DNA of 64,000 nucleotides from NCBI GenBank assembly GCA_000328365.1, contig KB310082.1, positions 23,193 through 87,192 of the forward strand. The letters run 5' to 3'. A program made the position numbers and the translations under genes. Of the stretch, positions 1 to 12,340 are shown piece after piece (positions within the stretch are counted from its first letter, which is position 1; each line of letters begins with the position of its first letter). Below the pieces are notes generated by a model that was not told the origin of the DNA, made no database searches, and saw only the letters and a program-made list of their open reading frames with translations. The DNA comes from Capitella teleta. Lineage: Eukaryota; Annelida; Polychaeta; Capitellidae.

Positions 1-1103
1 GTTATCAATCATGTTTTTTGATTGCATTTTTTATAGTGCTAGCATTACTTTTTATATACTGTATTTCTTGTTCATTGATTGAGTTCATGATCATATATTG
101 AATCATATAATTATATAATTTTGAGCTTTGTGAAAAAACCCAATAAATGGACTTTTATGAGTTAAATGTAAGTACAAATAACTATTAAACGCTTCCTTAT
201 CGTTTTTGTAATTATATTCTGCAAGGAATCACCAAAAAAAAGTATTAAATTTATTAATCTCCGGTTAAACCGATTAAAACATGGGCTTTTATTACAATTT
301 TGACCGTTTCGTACGTTATGGTCGCTGAATGCGTTATGCCGATGTTTGCGTTATGATCACCAAGTGCGTTATACTTGTGGCATCTACTGCCGATTTTCGT
401 GTTTCGTGCTCGTTTGCAGAGCCTCCAAGAGTGTAACGCGCAATGGCGGAATCCACCGTGCCTACAAGCAATCTAGGTAGTTAAGTCTCAAGTCTGTCAC
501 ACTGTCACTGTGACTGAGTCACTGACGCGTCGTGAGAGGAAGTTCAGCTGGATAATACATACAATGAGACCTACGTTTGATCGACCTATACACCTGTGAA
601 AATTATGATTCGTATCTGCACTTCATCAGTTGCCACAATCCCGAACGACAGTCTTTTTCACCACTTTCACACAGCCAAGAGAGCGATAATGGGTCCGTTT
701 CACACTCTCGTTGCTACGACGCGGAACCAGTTGGTGTGACGTCATTTGAATTCAGAACGAGGCTTGTTGGCCGGGGTATATGCGCACCAAAACCGCTTTG
801 AGCAATCCAGTCATATTAACATCCTTGGTCGTCATAAGAAACTTTAATAATTTTTGTTTCCGGACGGAGATGTGCATTGCACAGTTACATGAATGCATGG
901 ACCAAAAAAGCGAGAATGAGTAGAACTAGTACTCATTCTCTCAGCAGTTCTATATAGCCATCAGATTACAAACATTATACTCGCTGTATGATATTAAAAA
1001 CTCTGCCTGCCCACGCATATAATTATGTAAATGAATTAGTTGGCTAAATGGAATATGCTACTTCTATATTATTAAGCCACACGTAAGAAATTACACATAC
1101 TTA
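1..1103. other. Non-coding flank with a short degenerate tandem motif
   Basis: AT-rich sequence without a recognisable gene. The one visible structure is at 314-380, where CGTTATG recurs four times at 17-18 bp spacing (see the separate entry). The 74-codon frame at 577-801 has no recognisable domain and looks accidental. Confidence 0.6.
314..380 (+). repeat. Four degenerate 17-18 bp units beginning CGTTAT
   Basis: Units start at 314, 332, 349 and 367. Each begins CGTTATG or CGTTATA and is followed by a loosely conserved stretch of about ten bases. The third unit is followed by ATCACCAAGT, which nearly matches the ATTACCAAGT that follows the same octamer at 59329. This is the densest cluster of a motif scattered through the whole window. 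Confidence 0.6.
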
Positions 1104-2265
1104 GGTGCAAAAGAAACGCAACCATTCGGTTATGCAACACCATATTCCGGGTATGCACTGCATAGGTACGAATTTTCGTGTGTCATAAGTTGAACCACTT
1201 GCGCACATATTCCTGAAATTTCTAAGAAAACAAATGGAATTAATCTGCTATAATTGGGGGAAAATCGACAAGGGGTCAAAATAAAAATGCGCGATTTTCA
1301 TGATTCGATATTCCCAGTCCTCTGACTCACACGCCAATAACATATGAGAGGATTTTTAGGCCAAATTTCTCAATGAGATTCTCCGTGCTCCGTGGGATGT
1401 TGGTATGGCCCTGAATCAGCTCTCTGTATTGTTGGGAGACGGGAGGCGATGAGGAATTGCTAATTTCAGTTTATCCCATACATGTTCATTTGGCGAAATT
1501 TTGGGAGATATGCCAACCATTACAATGTCATGAGTTCATTTTCCTTCTTCACGAAGTCTGAGATGACCATAGCAAGGAATGGGTAAGCATTATTTTGCTG
1601 AAATTGTCGGATCTCCGGATATTCATATCCCGGATTTGCGGTTTTTTTATGGGGATTTAAGCCCCTATCTCCCCCATCTGAGCCGATATCAAACGTTTCT
1701 TTGCAGATATTGGTCAGTCGCTTTCCTCCCCTGCCGCACATTCAGTAGATATTACTGTCCTGAACCAACTAGTCCTAGCCCTGAGCTCGCGAATTTGTCA
1801 GTCCTGTCGGTTTACTGTCACTCTTAGGCATCCAGAACGAGGTCAATCCATGGTAGACTTTTTTCTGCTTGATGAGGCATTTGTTGAGTGGTTGATACAC
1901 TGTATCCGATTTAGCGGTTTGTGACCATAGGATCAACTCCACGCTCCAGAAGGCTTCTAGATATTACTCTTTAGGAAGCTGCCAGCCTTCCCAGAGTGCA
2001 AATTGTTCGCAATTCTGATTGTTTTCGAGTAAGGCACTCGTTGGAATATCATTCCAGGCAATTCCATTGTCTATCAAAGTCATCTTGAGAGTACCCGATA
2101 GAATGTTTACCAGGATTCAGGGATTGGCGGCGCAAGAAAATCAATTTTTGATCGCAAACGGTTTGAAAGTTAGGAGAGTAGACTTTTACACTGTGTATAA
2201 TATTTTCTTGTAGACCCAAACATCAATTTTTAAGCCAATTATAGATCGTTGTGTTTCTTTTGACC
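1104..2265 (-). mobile_element. Decayed Tc1-like DNA transposon, copy A
   Basis: Terminal inverted repeats are visible. GGTGCAAAAGAAACGCAAC lies at 1104-1122, and its imperfect reverse complement GTTGTGTTTCTTTTGACC lies at 2248-2265. Minus-strand translation around 1500-1640 reads QQNNAYPFLA followed by a hydrophobic stretch and then WLAYLPKF. This matches the Tc1 catalytic block in which QQDNARPH precedes WPAYSPD. The coding region carries many stops and is dead. Length (about 1.16 kb) is close to that of a Tc1 element with a single transposase of about 340 codons. Confidence 0.7.
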
Positions 2266-3096
2266 TTCGTTTATAAATTGGCTATTCGAAACCAATCGAG
2301 GGCCATTTGAGGGCAGTTTCTTCACTTACGGCTATAACCTCAAGGGCCATTGTGGTCCACAGTCATTTATAATAAAGAGTGTTTTAAGATGCCCTTTCAA
2401 GAAGCCTCTTATGACATTAGCAGTGTATGCTTGAACATTATTATGCGGAAACAACTGGATTTCCGGATATTCGTATCCCGGGGCTAATTGCCGTCTTTTA
2501 CGGGATCTGAGCCCCAATCTGCTCTCTCTCTCTCTGAGCCGACATCGAACTTTTTACCGCAGACATTGTTCGGTCATATGTCTTAGGTGTCGCACATGCA
2601 GTGAAGATGACGCTCTTGAAGCAGGACGTGAGCTCACCGGGTCTGTCAGTCCGTTATGTCACTCCAAGGAATCCAGAATGGGGTCGGTCTGCAGTCGACT
2701 TAGTTTCTTCTGCTCGATGACACATTTGTTTTGTTCTTGATCTTGATACGCTGTATTAGATTTGGCGGTTGTTGTGCTTATAGATCGAGAAGGCTTCTGA
2801 ATATTACTCATGCGGACGTCGTCAGCCGTACAGGAGAGCAGATTGATTAAATGTCTGGAATCTGAAGGCTTTTAAGTACGTAGAGCACTCATAGAGGTAT
2901 CATTGCAGTTAATTGATCATTAGCTATCAATTAAAGTCATCTTGTCATGGGAGTACTCGAAAGAATGTTAACCACGATTTTCATGGATTGACTGGTCAAG
3001 AGAAATCAATTTCGGAATGCAAACGGTATACAATAATGAGAATAGACTTTAGCCCTTCGTGAATATACAGAACGGTGCGTGCGTTTCTTTAATTTG
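2266..3096 (-). mobile_element. Decayed Tc1-like DNA transposon, copy B, truncated
   Basis: This is a diverged second copy of the element immediately to the left, in the same orientation. The block at 2332-2517 repeats the motif PEIQLFPHNNVQAYTA where copy A has PEIRQFQQNNAYPFLA. The stretch around 2990-3050 matches copy A at 2130-2195. A terminal repeat resembling that of copy A is visible only at the right end, near 3073-3096. The left (transposase C-terminal) end is missing or abuts copy A directly. All frames are broken. Confidence 0.65.
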
Positions 3097-3149
3097 CCAC
3101 TTTATAACATCATACAATGGAGCAGTTGTCGATTAATGAGAAAACACAC

Positions 3150-4126
3150 ACCTCAGAGAGGAGTTTATGGAAGACAAGCCCCTTCTGATACAATGAACAA
3201 ATGATGGGCGGTGGTCAAAGACTCTCTATAGAGATGGAGAGTCTTTGATGGTGGCCATATAACCAGGATGAAAGAACCTTGAAGATGGCCACCATGTCGG
3301 ACGGCCTGTGACAGTCAAGATCGCTACGCAATCGAGTGGTTGATCTTAGAAAACAGACAGATCTCGCTAATTGAAATGTGTGAACTGACTGGGCTATCAA
3401 CAAGCACTGTACAGCGAATCATTTGTGATGATCCTGAAATGCAAAAGTTATCTGCTCGGTTGTTTCTGAAGAACCTCGAAAGGTTGCCAGAGTCGTTTCC
3501 GACTAACTTCTGACCCGCGGCAGACTGGGACGTCGCGACTTTTATGAAAGACTAATTATATGCAACGAGACATTTTCAAAACGTCAAGGTTTCAAGAACG
3601 ACCAAGAAGTCATGATGCCAGTTAGCTGGGATACATAAGGAATGACTCACGTTGGCTATTTGGAGAATAAACTATCATCAAAGGTGCATGCTATGTCAAA
3701 CAACTAAAAATATTCGTGCAGCAATCAAGGAGAAACGCCGCAGCTTGCTTGCCAGGGGTGAGCGCCTTCAGCAGGACAAATCGGCTTGGCACACAGTCAC
3801 ATTGTTAAGGCCAGTGGCAAGAAGTGCGGCTTCAAAATTCTTTCTCGCTCACTCTAATCTCCAGACCTGACCCAAACGACTACAAATCATTTTGAAATCT
3901 GAAAAATACTATGAGAGGACGTTATTTTGCAAGCAACAATGAACTAATATGGACTGCTGAGTTTATTTTCATGGTCAAAACGAAGAGTTCTTCTGGCAAG
4001 GCATTGAAGTGTTGGAAAATCCGTGGGAGGAATGTATCCTACTTGAGGATGCCTATCTTGAATAATAAATACAAATCAGGCTTCAATTACAACGCGAAAT
4101 GCCTGAGGCTCATTACTTCTCGGCCC
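3150..4126 (+). mobile_element. Decayed mariner-like DNA transposon, copy 1
   Basis: Translation of the plus strand in shifting frames gives recognisable mariner transposase blocks. The helix-turn-helix segment near 3280-3420 includes VGRPVTVK. The region at 3800-3900 carries KKCGFKIL and SPDL. The C-terminal part near 3910-4060 has remnants of the mariner ending in which a WxGI motif precedes WEECI. Many stops and frame changes are present. The 3' terminus GAGGCTCATTACTTCTCGGC at 4105-4124 matches both ends of the related copy at 22.6-23.9 kb. No matching 5' terminal repeat is visible, so the left end is probably truncated. Confidence 0.75.
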
Positions 4127-7100
4127 TCCTTCGTACGTGTTTCCGAGAAGCACCGAACATTGCCGAACAATGCCGATTACCCTCCTTGAGCGAAAAAATG
4201 GCTGCGACCAGAGAGATTGTCAGCGGAGCTGAATTTTGAAGAATCTTACTGACCACGAACGGAAGAAGTATTGTTATGCAAATATGGGATGGAAAACGAA
4301 TGAATCCGGAATCTAAACAAATAGATCTACTTCACACTTTAAACCAGACTCTTCATTTCCTGAATGTTTATTGTGGGTGCTAATCTTCGCACTGAATAGG
4401 CCTATACATGTAAGGTGATACTGCGGAGTCACCGGCACCCTTCTTCCTTCTTTTGTCAGAACTGTTATATTGCCTTGGTATTCATAGAGTGATATTTGCT
4501 GTTAAGCATTTATGGCAGCATGTAAATGAACATTTTATAGTCTTATTTTCCTCTATGTAGACAAAGAAAGAACAATATGTATACTCCAACAATAGCAAAA
4601 TGGACACTTATAGACCAGCAAGTGCATGCGCAATAATATGATTATTTTGGTCGTTATGGTTAATTTGGCTGAAAAAGATATAGTCGCGATAGTCGGCGAG
4701 AAATTCACAGCCAATTGTTATATGAGAGTCATTCGAAAAGAGCCTTTTCGTCGAGTGCCGAGCCATTGTTACGTTTGAAATGCAAAATCAAAATTCAGGG
4801 AGAGTAATTCAACGAAAATATGAGTCCGCAAATTGTACCTGTTGAATCATATAATTTCAATGGTTCTCTCCTCTAAATCTCCGCAGTTGCTGCTTAGCGA
4901 ACTGTTCCAAAATGCATCAAACTGCGCATATAACTTTGCAATAAAGTCTTATTGTGACCTGCATAATTACAACAACGTTATTTCCCAGAAAACTTATCCT
5001 CGCGTTATGAAATTCGAACATTATACAGTATAATGCGGACATCATAATATTCCAATCCATATAATTATTGAGACCCAAGACGAAATAAAATGGAGAAATA
5101 AGTACTTGCTAATAGCATTGCACATGGTGAGATTGACGACGTGAATGGAGGGAAGCTTCTCTTAGTAACAAACACACCTAGCTGGGTTTTCTTCCGAATT
5201 CTTTTCTCCTGATTCGAGCAACACAAATCTTCGTTCCGTGCCATCCGTTTGAAGCCGCAATTTGTAGCTCGTCTTCATCTCTCCTCCCCCCCGACTGAAA
5301 TCCCTCTAATCCACGTGAGGAAATTACCGACTGTCGCCCAGAAGCTGACATGCAAGCCTCATTTGAAACAAGGCAGCGTAGAATGAAAGGAGTGCATACA
5401 AGGGGAAGAAGCAGGGATGACGAGAGGAATGGCAAAGCCGGGGGGAAATAGCCTGGCAGAAGGGGTAGGTTTGGGCGAAGTCGACATTTATTAATCCTGA
5501 CATTCGAGAATGGATCAAAGGATTCATCAAACAAGTAGCATGGATCCGTGCAAAAGAGTACAAGGAGCACCGCTGGGGTGATGGGCTATTCTCTAGGGGC
5601 CGTAGGAACACAATAACATTCGCATGAGTGCTATTGACTGTCACATCTAATCATATTGCAGACACAGAGAAAACCGAACAACAACAGATCCAAATAGAGG
5701 AATGTAAGTGAATAAGCACTGCTGGTCATGGCCCGCGTGTAGCAAGTGCATCCTTATGGATATTGGGACCTAGGTCCAGCCACCCGGAGAAGAAAAAGGA
5801 TGCGAGTGAAATATCGTTGTTTATTGAATGATATTTTTGTCTTTTACTGCTTCTCCCAGAGCTCACGGTTAATATATAGAGTGGGCCAAAAGTAGTCTAT
5901 CTGCTCAATGTTAAAGATCTCAATGTTTTCCAATGGTGCTACGTATTTCTGAAAAAGTGTTACAAAACAGATCGCAGTGTAAAAATCACACAAAGATAAG
6001 AGAAATAAATACTTCGTATGGTTAGTCTAACATGTCATGCTGCTATTCCTATCACTTCTATTCCAATTTCATCAACATTTATGCCGATTTATCTCAATTA
6101 ATAGAGTGCACTCATCATTCCGCGATATTTCCACTTTTGGCGACAAACAGGCCCCCGGACCATAGATAAATTTCACTGAACGCATAAATAAGGCATCACT
6201 CTCGCACTATTATTTTGTTTGAGAGTGCTGTTGTTCTGCCTGTAGCACCAATGTTTATCTCTTAAAATCAAAACGAAGCAGAGAGTTTGTATTGAAGCGC
6301 CGTACAAAAGATGACATTCTCTAATGCTCATTCAGGGGCTCATCTGATTTTGCTCTCTTCGCGATCACTCACCATTCTCATTTAAATGTTTTTTCCTAAT
6401 TCAAAATATACTTTTTACTTGATTTCTTTGCATGAATGGGCGCAGAGTGACATAGTCAATCCATATCCGGTAGTTATTTTTTGGAATAATTAATGCATTT
6501 GAGCAATATTTAGAGTTTTGTTTTAACATGGCGTAGATTTTAGCCCATTTCTGTATAGCCCCAGATAGTGTTAGCATTTGTAGGTAGGCCTATACATTAT
6601 GCAGTAGACTACAGCAGCAAACATCACCTGTAATTGTGTCTCGATCAGTACAAAGGAGGATTTCACAATCACAATGAATTGAATTCACAAGCGTGCGCTG
6701 TTCAAACGATTACCTCGACTTGAAAACCAAGAGGGAGCATCTTAACATGCCGAGCACCAAAAGTTCGGAGTTCCCCATATGCATAAAATTGCCAAGATTC
6801 AGCACGAGAGAAGGAAATAGATAGGAAGAGGGGGGGGAGGTATCCATTCCACTTGCACGGACCAATCTTCCACCTGACTGAATGCTTTGATCTATGGATT
6901 ATCTCTGCCATGTTTGTCTTTCTTCCCTCGATCTTTCGTCAGAATTAAATGCTATTTTGACTTGTGTATGCAGGAAGCAGAATGAAGTAGACGAACACGG
7001 TGCATATCAATCAAACAAAAAGAACCACCGACTCTTCAGGTGAGTCAAGTTCTAAGCCATTAGTGACGCGACTCTGGAAACTCCTGCGATGCATAATGCA

Positions 7101-7874
7101 AACACGGAGGACCTTCTTCCTTCCTGCTCCTGGATCAGACCCAGGCACACGGAACAACAATAATCTTTAGCAATATTGCGCAAAGCGTAACACTTCCTTG
7201 TATGCATACATGCCGACAATAGTGCTTAATCTTTGAGTAATATGATATCTGAATGGGTGTGACTGTGCAATATCAAATTGATATTCACCTGTGCTGATAC
7301 TCTTACAAGTCTTGAAATAGTTCTATGTCAATCAATAGACTACACTGGAATCATGGTCTTACAATGGATTTGGTTTGTTATTCCATGATATCCGTTTGCA
7401 CAGGTTATTGCTCATCTGTCATTTCGATCTCATAAGCATTCGCTAGTGCATTGGAATGCCACAAATCTGTTTGATGTACGCGCCCCTAACGGCTCCAGCA
7501 GCCATTTCTCCTACTTTTATTGCCACGCTTTATTAATATTGCGTCCGAAAGCCGGCTTTGCGGCTCGATCTTTGCATCGTGGTCCCCTTTACAATATACA
7601 TACAGGGCTCAGGGTGTAATGGAAAAGTTCACCGACTGCAGAATGCTCGAGGAATTGATTCCTCTGTCACTTATTGTACATTGAGTGAGGTAATTGAACA
7701 GGCATCGGGGTTCAATTGGGGGTGGAATTCATTGGGTGGTGTGATCCGGTGTGATGGGGTTTCGAGTTTATTTGTGGGTTATTAGAGGGGTATTCGTTCT
7801 AATTGCACATTGCATCCAACGTGGAAGTGGTAATTTGAATGAAAATGCACACAAACATACACCCCTTCCGATGT
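4127..7874. other. Intergenic, no gene recognised
   Basis: The stretch is AT-rich with many stops. A 130-codon minus frame (5178-5570) and an overlapping 106-codon frame have no domain signature, no splice context and biased leucine/serine composition, so they are taken as chance. One copy of the octamer CGTTATGA lies at 5003-5010. No repeat family or RNA gene was recognised. Confidence 0.5.
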
Positions 7875-7880
7875 TTTATT
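7875..7880 (-). promoter_or_regulatory. Candidate polyadenylation signal for the PXYLP1-like gene
   Basis: AATAAA on the minus strand, about 210 bases past the stop codon of the phosphatase gene. Position and sequence fit a 3' UTR signal, but the hexamer is common in AT-rich DNA. Confidence 0.4.
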
Positions 7881-8086
7881 ATTAACAATAGTTTAATATT
7901 TGTTTGTATCGTCATCAGCAAATGCAGCCAACCCATTTTTTTTTAAACACATCATCTACAAAAATAACACATGTAACAGCAGTTATGATAATTGATGTGA
8001 AGACTTCAATGCTGAGTGAAACGGCAACAGTTCCAGGGAAATGGCGTGTGTGAAAGCTAAGCCACGTGATCAAATGTTGGTCATCG

Positions 8087-9546
8087 TCATTTCTCGCCAC
8101 ATGCTTCAGCGTAGCTTGATTTTCCAAAGAATTGAATGTCTTTGTACCGAACGAAATATATAAACTTATCCAGGGGACACAAACCATCAACCAGTTCATC
8201 GTGGTCACATAGCCTGAGCGATGACGTCACATCCTCGCCGTTATACACGACACGAATAAAGTGTTCATTGTCATGGTTTCTCCAAGTCTCGAGAGCTAAC
8301 CGCGACGCGTAAGGGGGCCATCTGCCATCGAACAGACCCAGCACTTTGAGAAGAGGGGTCAAGGTCAGGTCGTGACCTGAATATAAGACAACGCGCGTGC
8401 GCTCTTCGTTCCTGGTCACGTGTAGAAGGCGGTTCGCGACCTCGTAGAGCAGCGGGTGCATGAGGAGTCGATCTCGACGGTGAGCAGCGTAGTTGGACGT
8501 GGAGAGCAGGCCTTCCTTGTCATGGTGCGACCACATCTTCCCCACTGTCTGCCATGATATACAAGACGAAGATCCGTTGATATTGACGCACGGAAGAGGA
8601 AGATCGTGGCAGATATGGGTCATGGCGACTTCTAGGATCGCTGAGACCCACGGCAGACTGGATGGAGGGACGGCCAACACCTGGCCGACCTCAGCTTTTA
8701 TCGTCATGATCGCAGAGTCGTTGGCCTGGCGTCGGCGCTCCTCTTTTTTTATGGCTATCAAAAGATCCCGTGTCGTCTGACATTTACACGGTAGATCACT
8801 GGATGTGTGCGAGCACATGTGGGTTGACTGGACAATGTCCAGGTTGAGTTCTGATAGATCAAACCCGGGTTGCAGACCGTGAACTAACGCCAGGGCACTC
8901 TGAAAAGTTCTAGAGTAATCTGTGGACCTGACGTAAAGCTGCTCCTTTGTGTTGTTAGTTTGCAAGAGACGTAGTTTGACTATGTATTTCTTGTGTAAAT
9001 GTCGTCCAAGACTGAGATGCTGAAGTGCTCCCAGGTCGGTTAGCATCGCACCATTGCATACTTTGGTGTCCGGGTAGAAATTGTGGCGATTCAGATAACT
9101 TTTAGGTCTCTTTTTCGGTAGAGAGGTTCTTACGGCGTCCATGGTTGAAATGAACTCAATGGCCTCGTCTCTGTTCCGCAGTGAACATGATAATGAAGGG
9201 GCTTTGTGGTTGGGCAGAGTGTACATTGGAGACCGGTCTCCATGACGAATGAAGAGATGCACATGCACTATCTTGTATCCTGGAGGCCCCTCGCCTGAGA
9301 ACATTGCTGGTGACATTAACACATCGAGATTAACAATCTAACCTTCAACACCAGAGGCCCCATCCTTCATGCCATTGCAGTACTGCAACGACCTCGCCAT
9401 CGCCCTATCTCGGACCTCCTCTTCTTCGTTCACCTCGGACGCCTCCGGGCGATGGATGTAGGTCCAGAGGCCGGGTGATGAATCTGCCGCTAAGGTTTTG
9501 CGTCGCTGAGGGTTGAAGGCGTCGTCCTCGTCGCGAAGGCAAACAT
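8087..9546 (-). CDS. PXYLP1: 2-phosphoxylose phosphatase 1-like (histidine acid phosphatase), 3' exons
   Basis: The known family enzyme is a Golgi type II membrane histidine phosphatase that removes the 2-phosphate from xylose in the glycosaminoglycan linker, which allows chain extension. Two coding exons are visible on the minus strand, 9546-9343 and 9294-8087, joined in phase 1 across a 48-base intron. The first follows a CCCCGCACAG acceptor and ends near LQYCNGM, matching LLYCNIP in the human protein. The second starts just before YKIVHVHLFIRHGDRSP, which holds the catalytic RHGxRxP motif. The second half of the active site is YSGHDLTLTP (the HD motif). Together the exons give about 469 residues, close to the roughly 480 of the vertebrate protein. 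The N-terminal signal-anchor exon was not found upstream. Family assignment is firm. The orthologue name rests on the YCN region and the overall pattern. Confidence 0.88.
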
Positions 9547-12149
9547 CTGTGCGGGGTAATAAACGACATCGATCAGAGGCTTTTGCAATGGAGGGTGATG
9601 CTTATCAATGAGGGGCGGTGACCTCAGGGCGAGAGGCCTGGATGGCTACAGGACGAAGAGCTAATGCAATCTTGAAGCTGTCATCGGACGACGAGCCAAC
9701 GATGCAGTTAATTCGCATGGAGGCGTCGCGTGAGCATCGCGCCAAATTGAATTAGGTCCGACCATCTCACGCCGAGCCATCTCCTGATTAGCCGCACTGT
9801 TAGGACCCACGATGAATCAGGACGGGTGAAAAGGGGGCAGAGGAGAAAAAAATGCAAGGACTGAATGACTCTGCACAAAAGGGGGAAACATTCACGCGGG
9901 GTAGGGGTGAGGTTTAACCACCTGAATCCGCTGTGTATTGCGCAAGAGGAATCATCTATAGCCGATCTTTCTAGCAGAGGCGACGAAGTGCGTTTTATAC
10001 GACGTCTGAACACGTCAAGCAGGCATTAGATCTGACCGACCACGTGATCAGCCGTCGATGTCATGCATAATACATGCCAAAAGAGCGAGGATCGCGAATT
10101 AGAAGCCGAAGGGTTTCATTTCACTCCCTGAATTATGAGCGAGAGAGGAGGCGTGTGTTTGTGCCCGGTTCAGAAAGAGAAGAGAAATGAAGGGAAGGAG
10201 ATTGGCCTCGAAGGATTCTCCTAAGAAACAGTGAAACGATATCGACATTGGTCCCCCTGGAAAGCGATACGGAGCAGCCAAAAAGCCATGCTGTGCGCCT
10301 CACCCCTTTCCGTGTACACAAGCTAAGCATTCCTCTGTACTGATGTACAGTATTATATAGATCAAGGCTGCTACAAGAGGTATTTTTTAATGGACGTGCG
10401 CCGGAACAATATCTGTGTCAAACACAGTGAGCACTGAAGAACTCTTGCTCACAAGAGCGTCGACAAAGCATTGTCATTGTTGGTTATTGATCCATGCGGA
10501 CGAATCCGTTGTTCGTCAATCAAACGTCTGTCCGCGTTTTCCAAGACGTTGGTCTCCATAGCAACCGTCGACATAACAACAGCTAACAATTCGATTACAT
10601 AGCCCCTAATGATGCAATTGGCCTTGGACGTTACCCCTTCGTCACCCCAATGGCTAATTGCTCCAAGTACGAAGCACCTGAGATTATAGTATATTAAATC
10701 ACGCCAGTGTTACATAACGAGGCAGCCTGTCGCAGCTGTGGTGGCCATAATTAGCCTGACGTAGTACTTCTAGAAGCAATTTATGAATTTTGTTTATGCG
10801 GTCTCATTACTTGGTTTACACCCTTTAAATCGTTTAATTCTACACTACAGCTTATATATGTTGATTGTTTTAATTATTTCATTGGTCCACCAATATTTAT
10901 TTAATTGGGTCCTCCTGTGAGTACACAGGCATTTATTGGTTCATTTGAGCACCTACAAGGACCCTCCATTATTCGACATCAGTTTGTTTTAAGAATATAC
11001 AAATGTTAATGGGACTTGTATGCATAATTTATGCTAACCCGAATGTTAGAGGAATATCATTATAGAATATTGTGACTAGGAATTATGTTGACAACATTTT
11101 TGTCAACAATTATGCAATCACGTTATATCAGAGATGATTATGTTTATAATATTTTTTTGTCTACAATTATTATACAATACTGTGTGCAAACATAGGTTGT
11201 AGATTGCATGTTTCAGAAGCTTGTACGATCTCAGCAACAGCTCCACAGTGACCATGCCGAAGATATCAGTGGTCAACAAATATGCAAATAATTATTAGTA
11301 TTGCAAAAGCTCTATGGAATAATGAATACATCAAAATATATACTCACAAGCTACGAAGGACAGTATAAACCACGTGACCCCCGCATATATGACGCGTTTC
11401 CGTTTCCGGATCATCCTGGTATATCTCCAGCTTTATCGGATAAAACAGTCGTTCTGATCGCTTTCATGTCGGCACTGGCGGCATAGGGACGACTCTGGCA
11501 TCAGTCGGCGAACCCCCTGGCTTATGAGGAGGCCACGCGCCATGCATGCAACATCCCACCCCCTCCCGCAACTTCCGTCAGGGCGCAAAATAGCAACGAC
11601 GCACTAAACAAGCGCTTGTTCGTTGTAATTTGATACAGAGGGATCAAACCACGGAGGGACGTTTGATTCTTAATTCTTATGCTGGTCTCATAGGCCAACG
11701 GTCATAATCCACGTATCAGGGTCACACTGTGCCATCATTAATTCATAACTGATTGCTAATTAGTAATTGTAATGCACATATAATTTATTGGTATGAAATT
11801 ACAGCAACAATCAACGAGCCCTGATTTGTGGTGGGCATTCGGGCAAGAGTGTGCATTATTATTTAAATGTATAATATTCATATTCATCCCCGATTCTAAA
11901 TAAATAAATGGCGTGACTTTCCATGGAAGCTCAGTCAGAGTGAAGGTTATCTTCGTCAACCCATTGTCAAACACGCTGCAACCGCCCAGGAAAGTCATTT
12001 GTACTTCTATCTTCATCCGGCTGTGATCTGGGTCAATTCTGCGATCTGGGTCAATTTGGCAGACAATGCATGTTCTATCCCAGACATAATAATCCTAACT
12101 ATGACAACGTAATTATTATGACTTCGATGTACAATGGCATAAACTTTTA
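9547..12149. other. Upstream flank or 5' intron of the PXYLP1-like gene
   Basis: GC content is raised to about 10.3 kb, as expected near a promoter, and then falls. Minus-strand frames at 9708-10013 and 10099-10330 were checked for the missing signal-anchor exon. Neither reads like one: the 9708-10013 frame has a hydrophobic patch but no short cytoplasmic start and no donor in a matching phase that I could identify. AT-rich sequence with chance frames follows from 10.7 to 12.1 kb. Confidence 0.4.
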
Positions 12150-12340
12150 TTACTAGGGATGCATCGATATCCGAATATGTATACCGATATTCGAAAATCC
12201 GGTTGATTTTTCTGATTATCCGAATCCGAAGTGTTGAACATTTCAATATGTTTCCCTGCGTCTATTTTCCAAGAGGGATCCGAATATACTGGATTATAAA
12301 TGCTGGATATCCCTTATCCGATTATCCCCAACATGTCACT
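12150..12340 (+). mobile_element. Possible terminus of a hAT-type DNA transposon
   Basis: CTAGGGATGCATCGATATCC begins the block and resembles hAT terminal repeats, which commonly start YAGGGRTGC and run into CGAT/ATCCGAT-rich sequence. The following 180 bases repeat ATCCGAAT, CCGATATTCG, GGATATCC and ATCCGATTATCC several times, the sub-terminal texture typical of that superfamily. No transposase and no partner terminus was found, so this may be a solo fragment. Confidence 0.35.

Noticed and set aside
5178-5570. 130-codon minus-strand open frame, with an overlapping 106-codon frame
   Set aside because: No domain, no splice context, two overlapping frames of similar quality and biased composition; best explained as chance.
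8493-8780. 95-codon plus-strand frame opposite the phosphatase exon
   Set aside because: It is the antisense shadow of a strongly supported coding exon.
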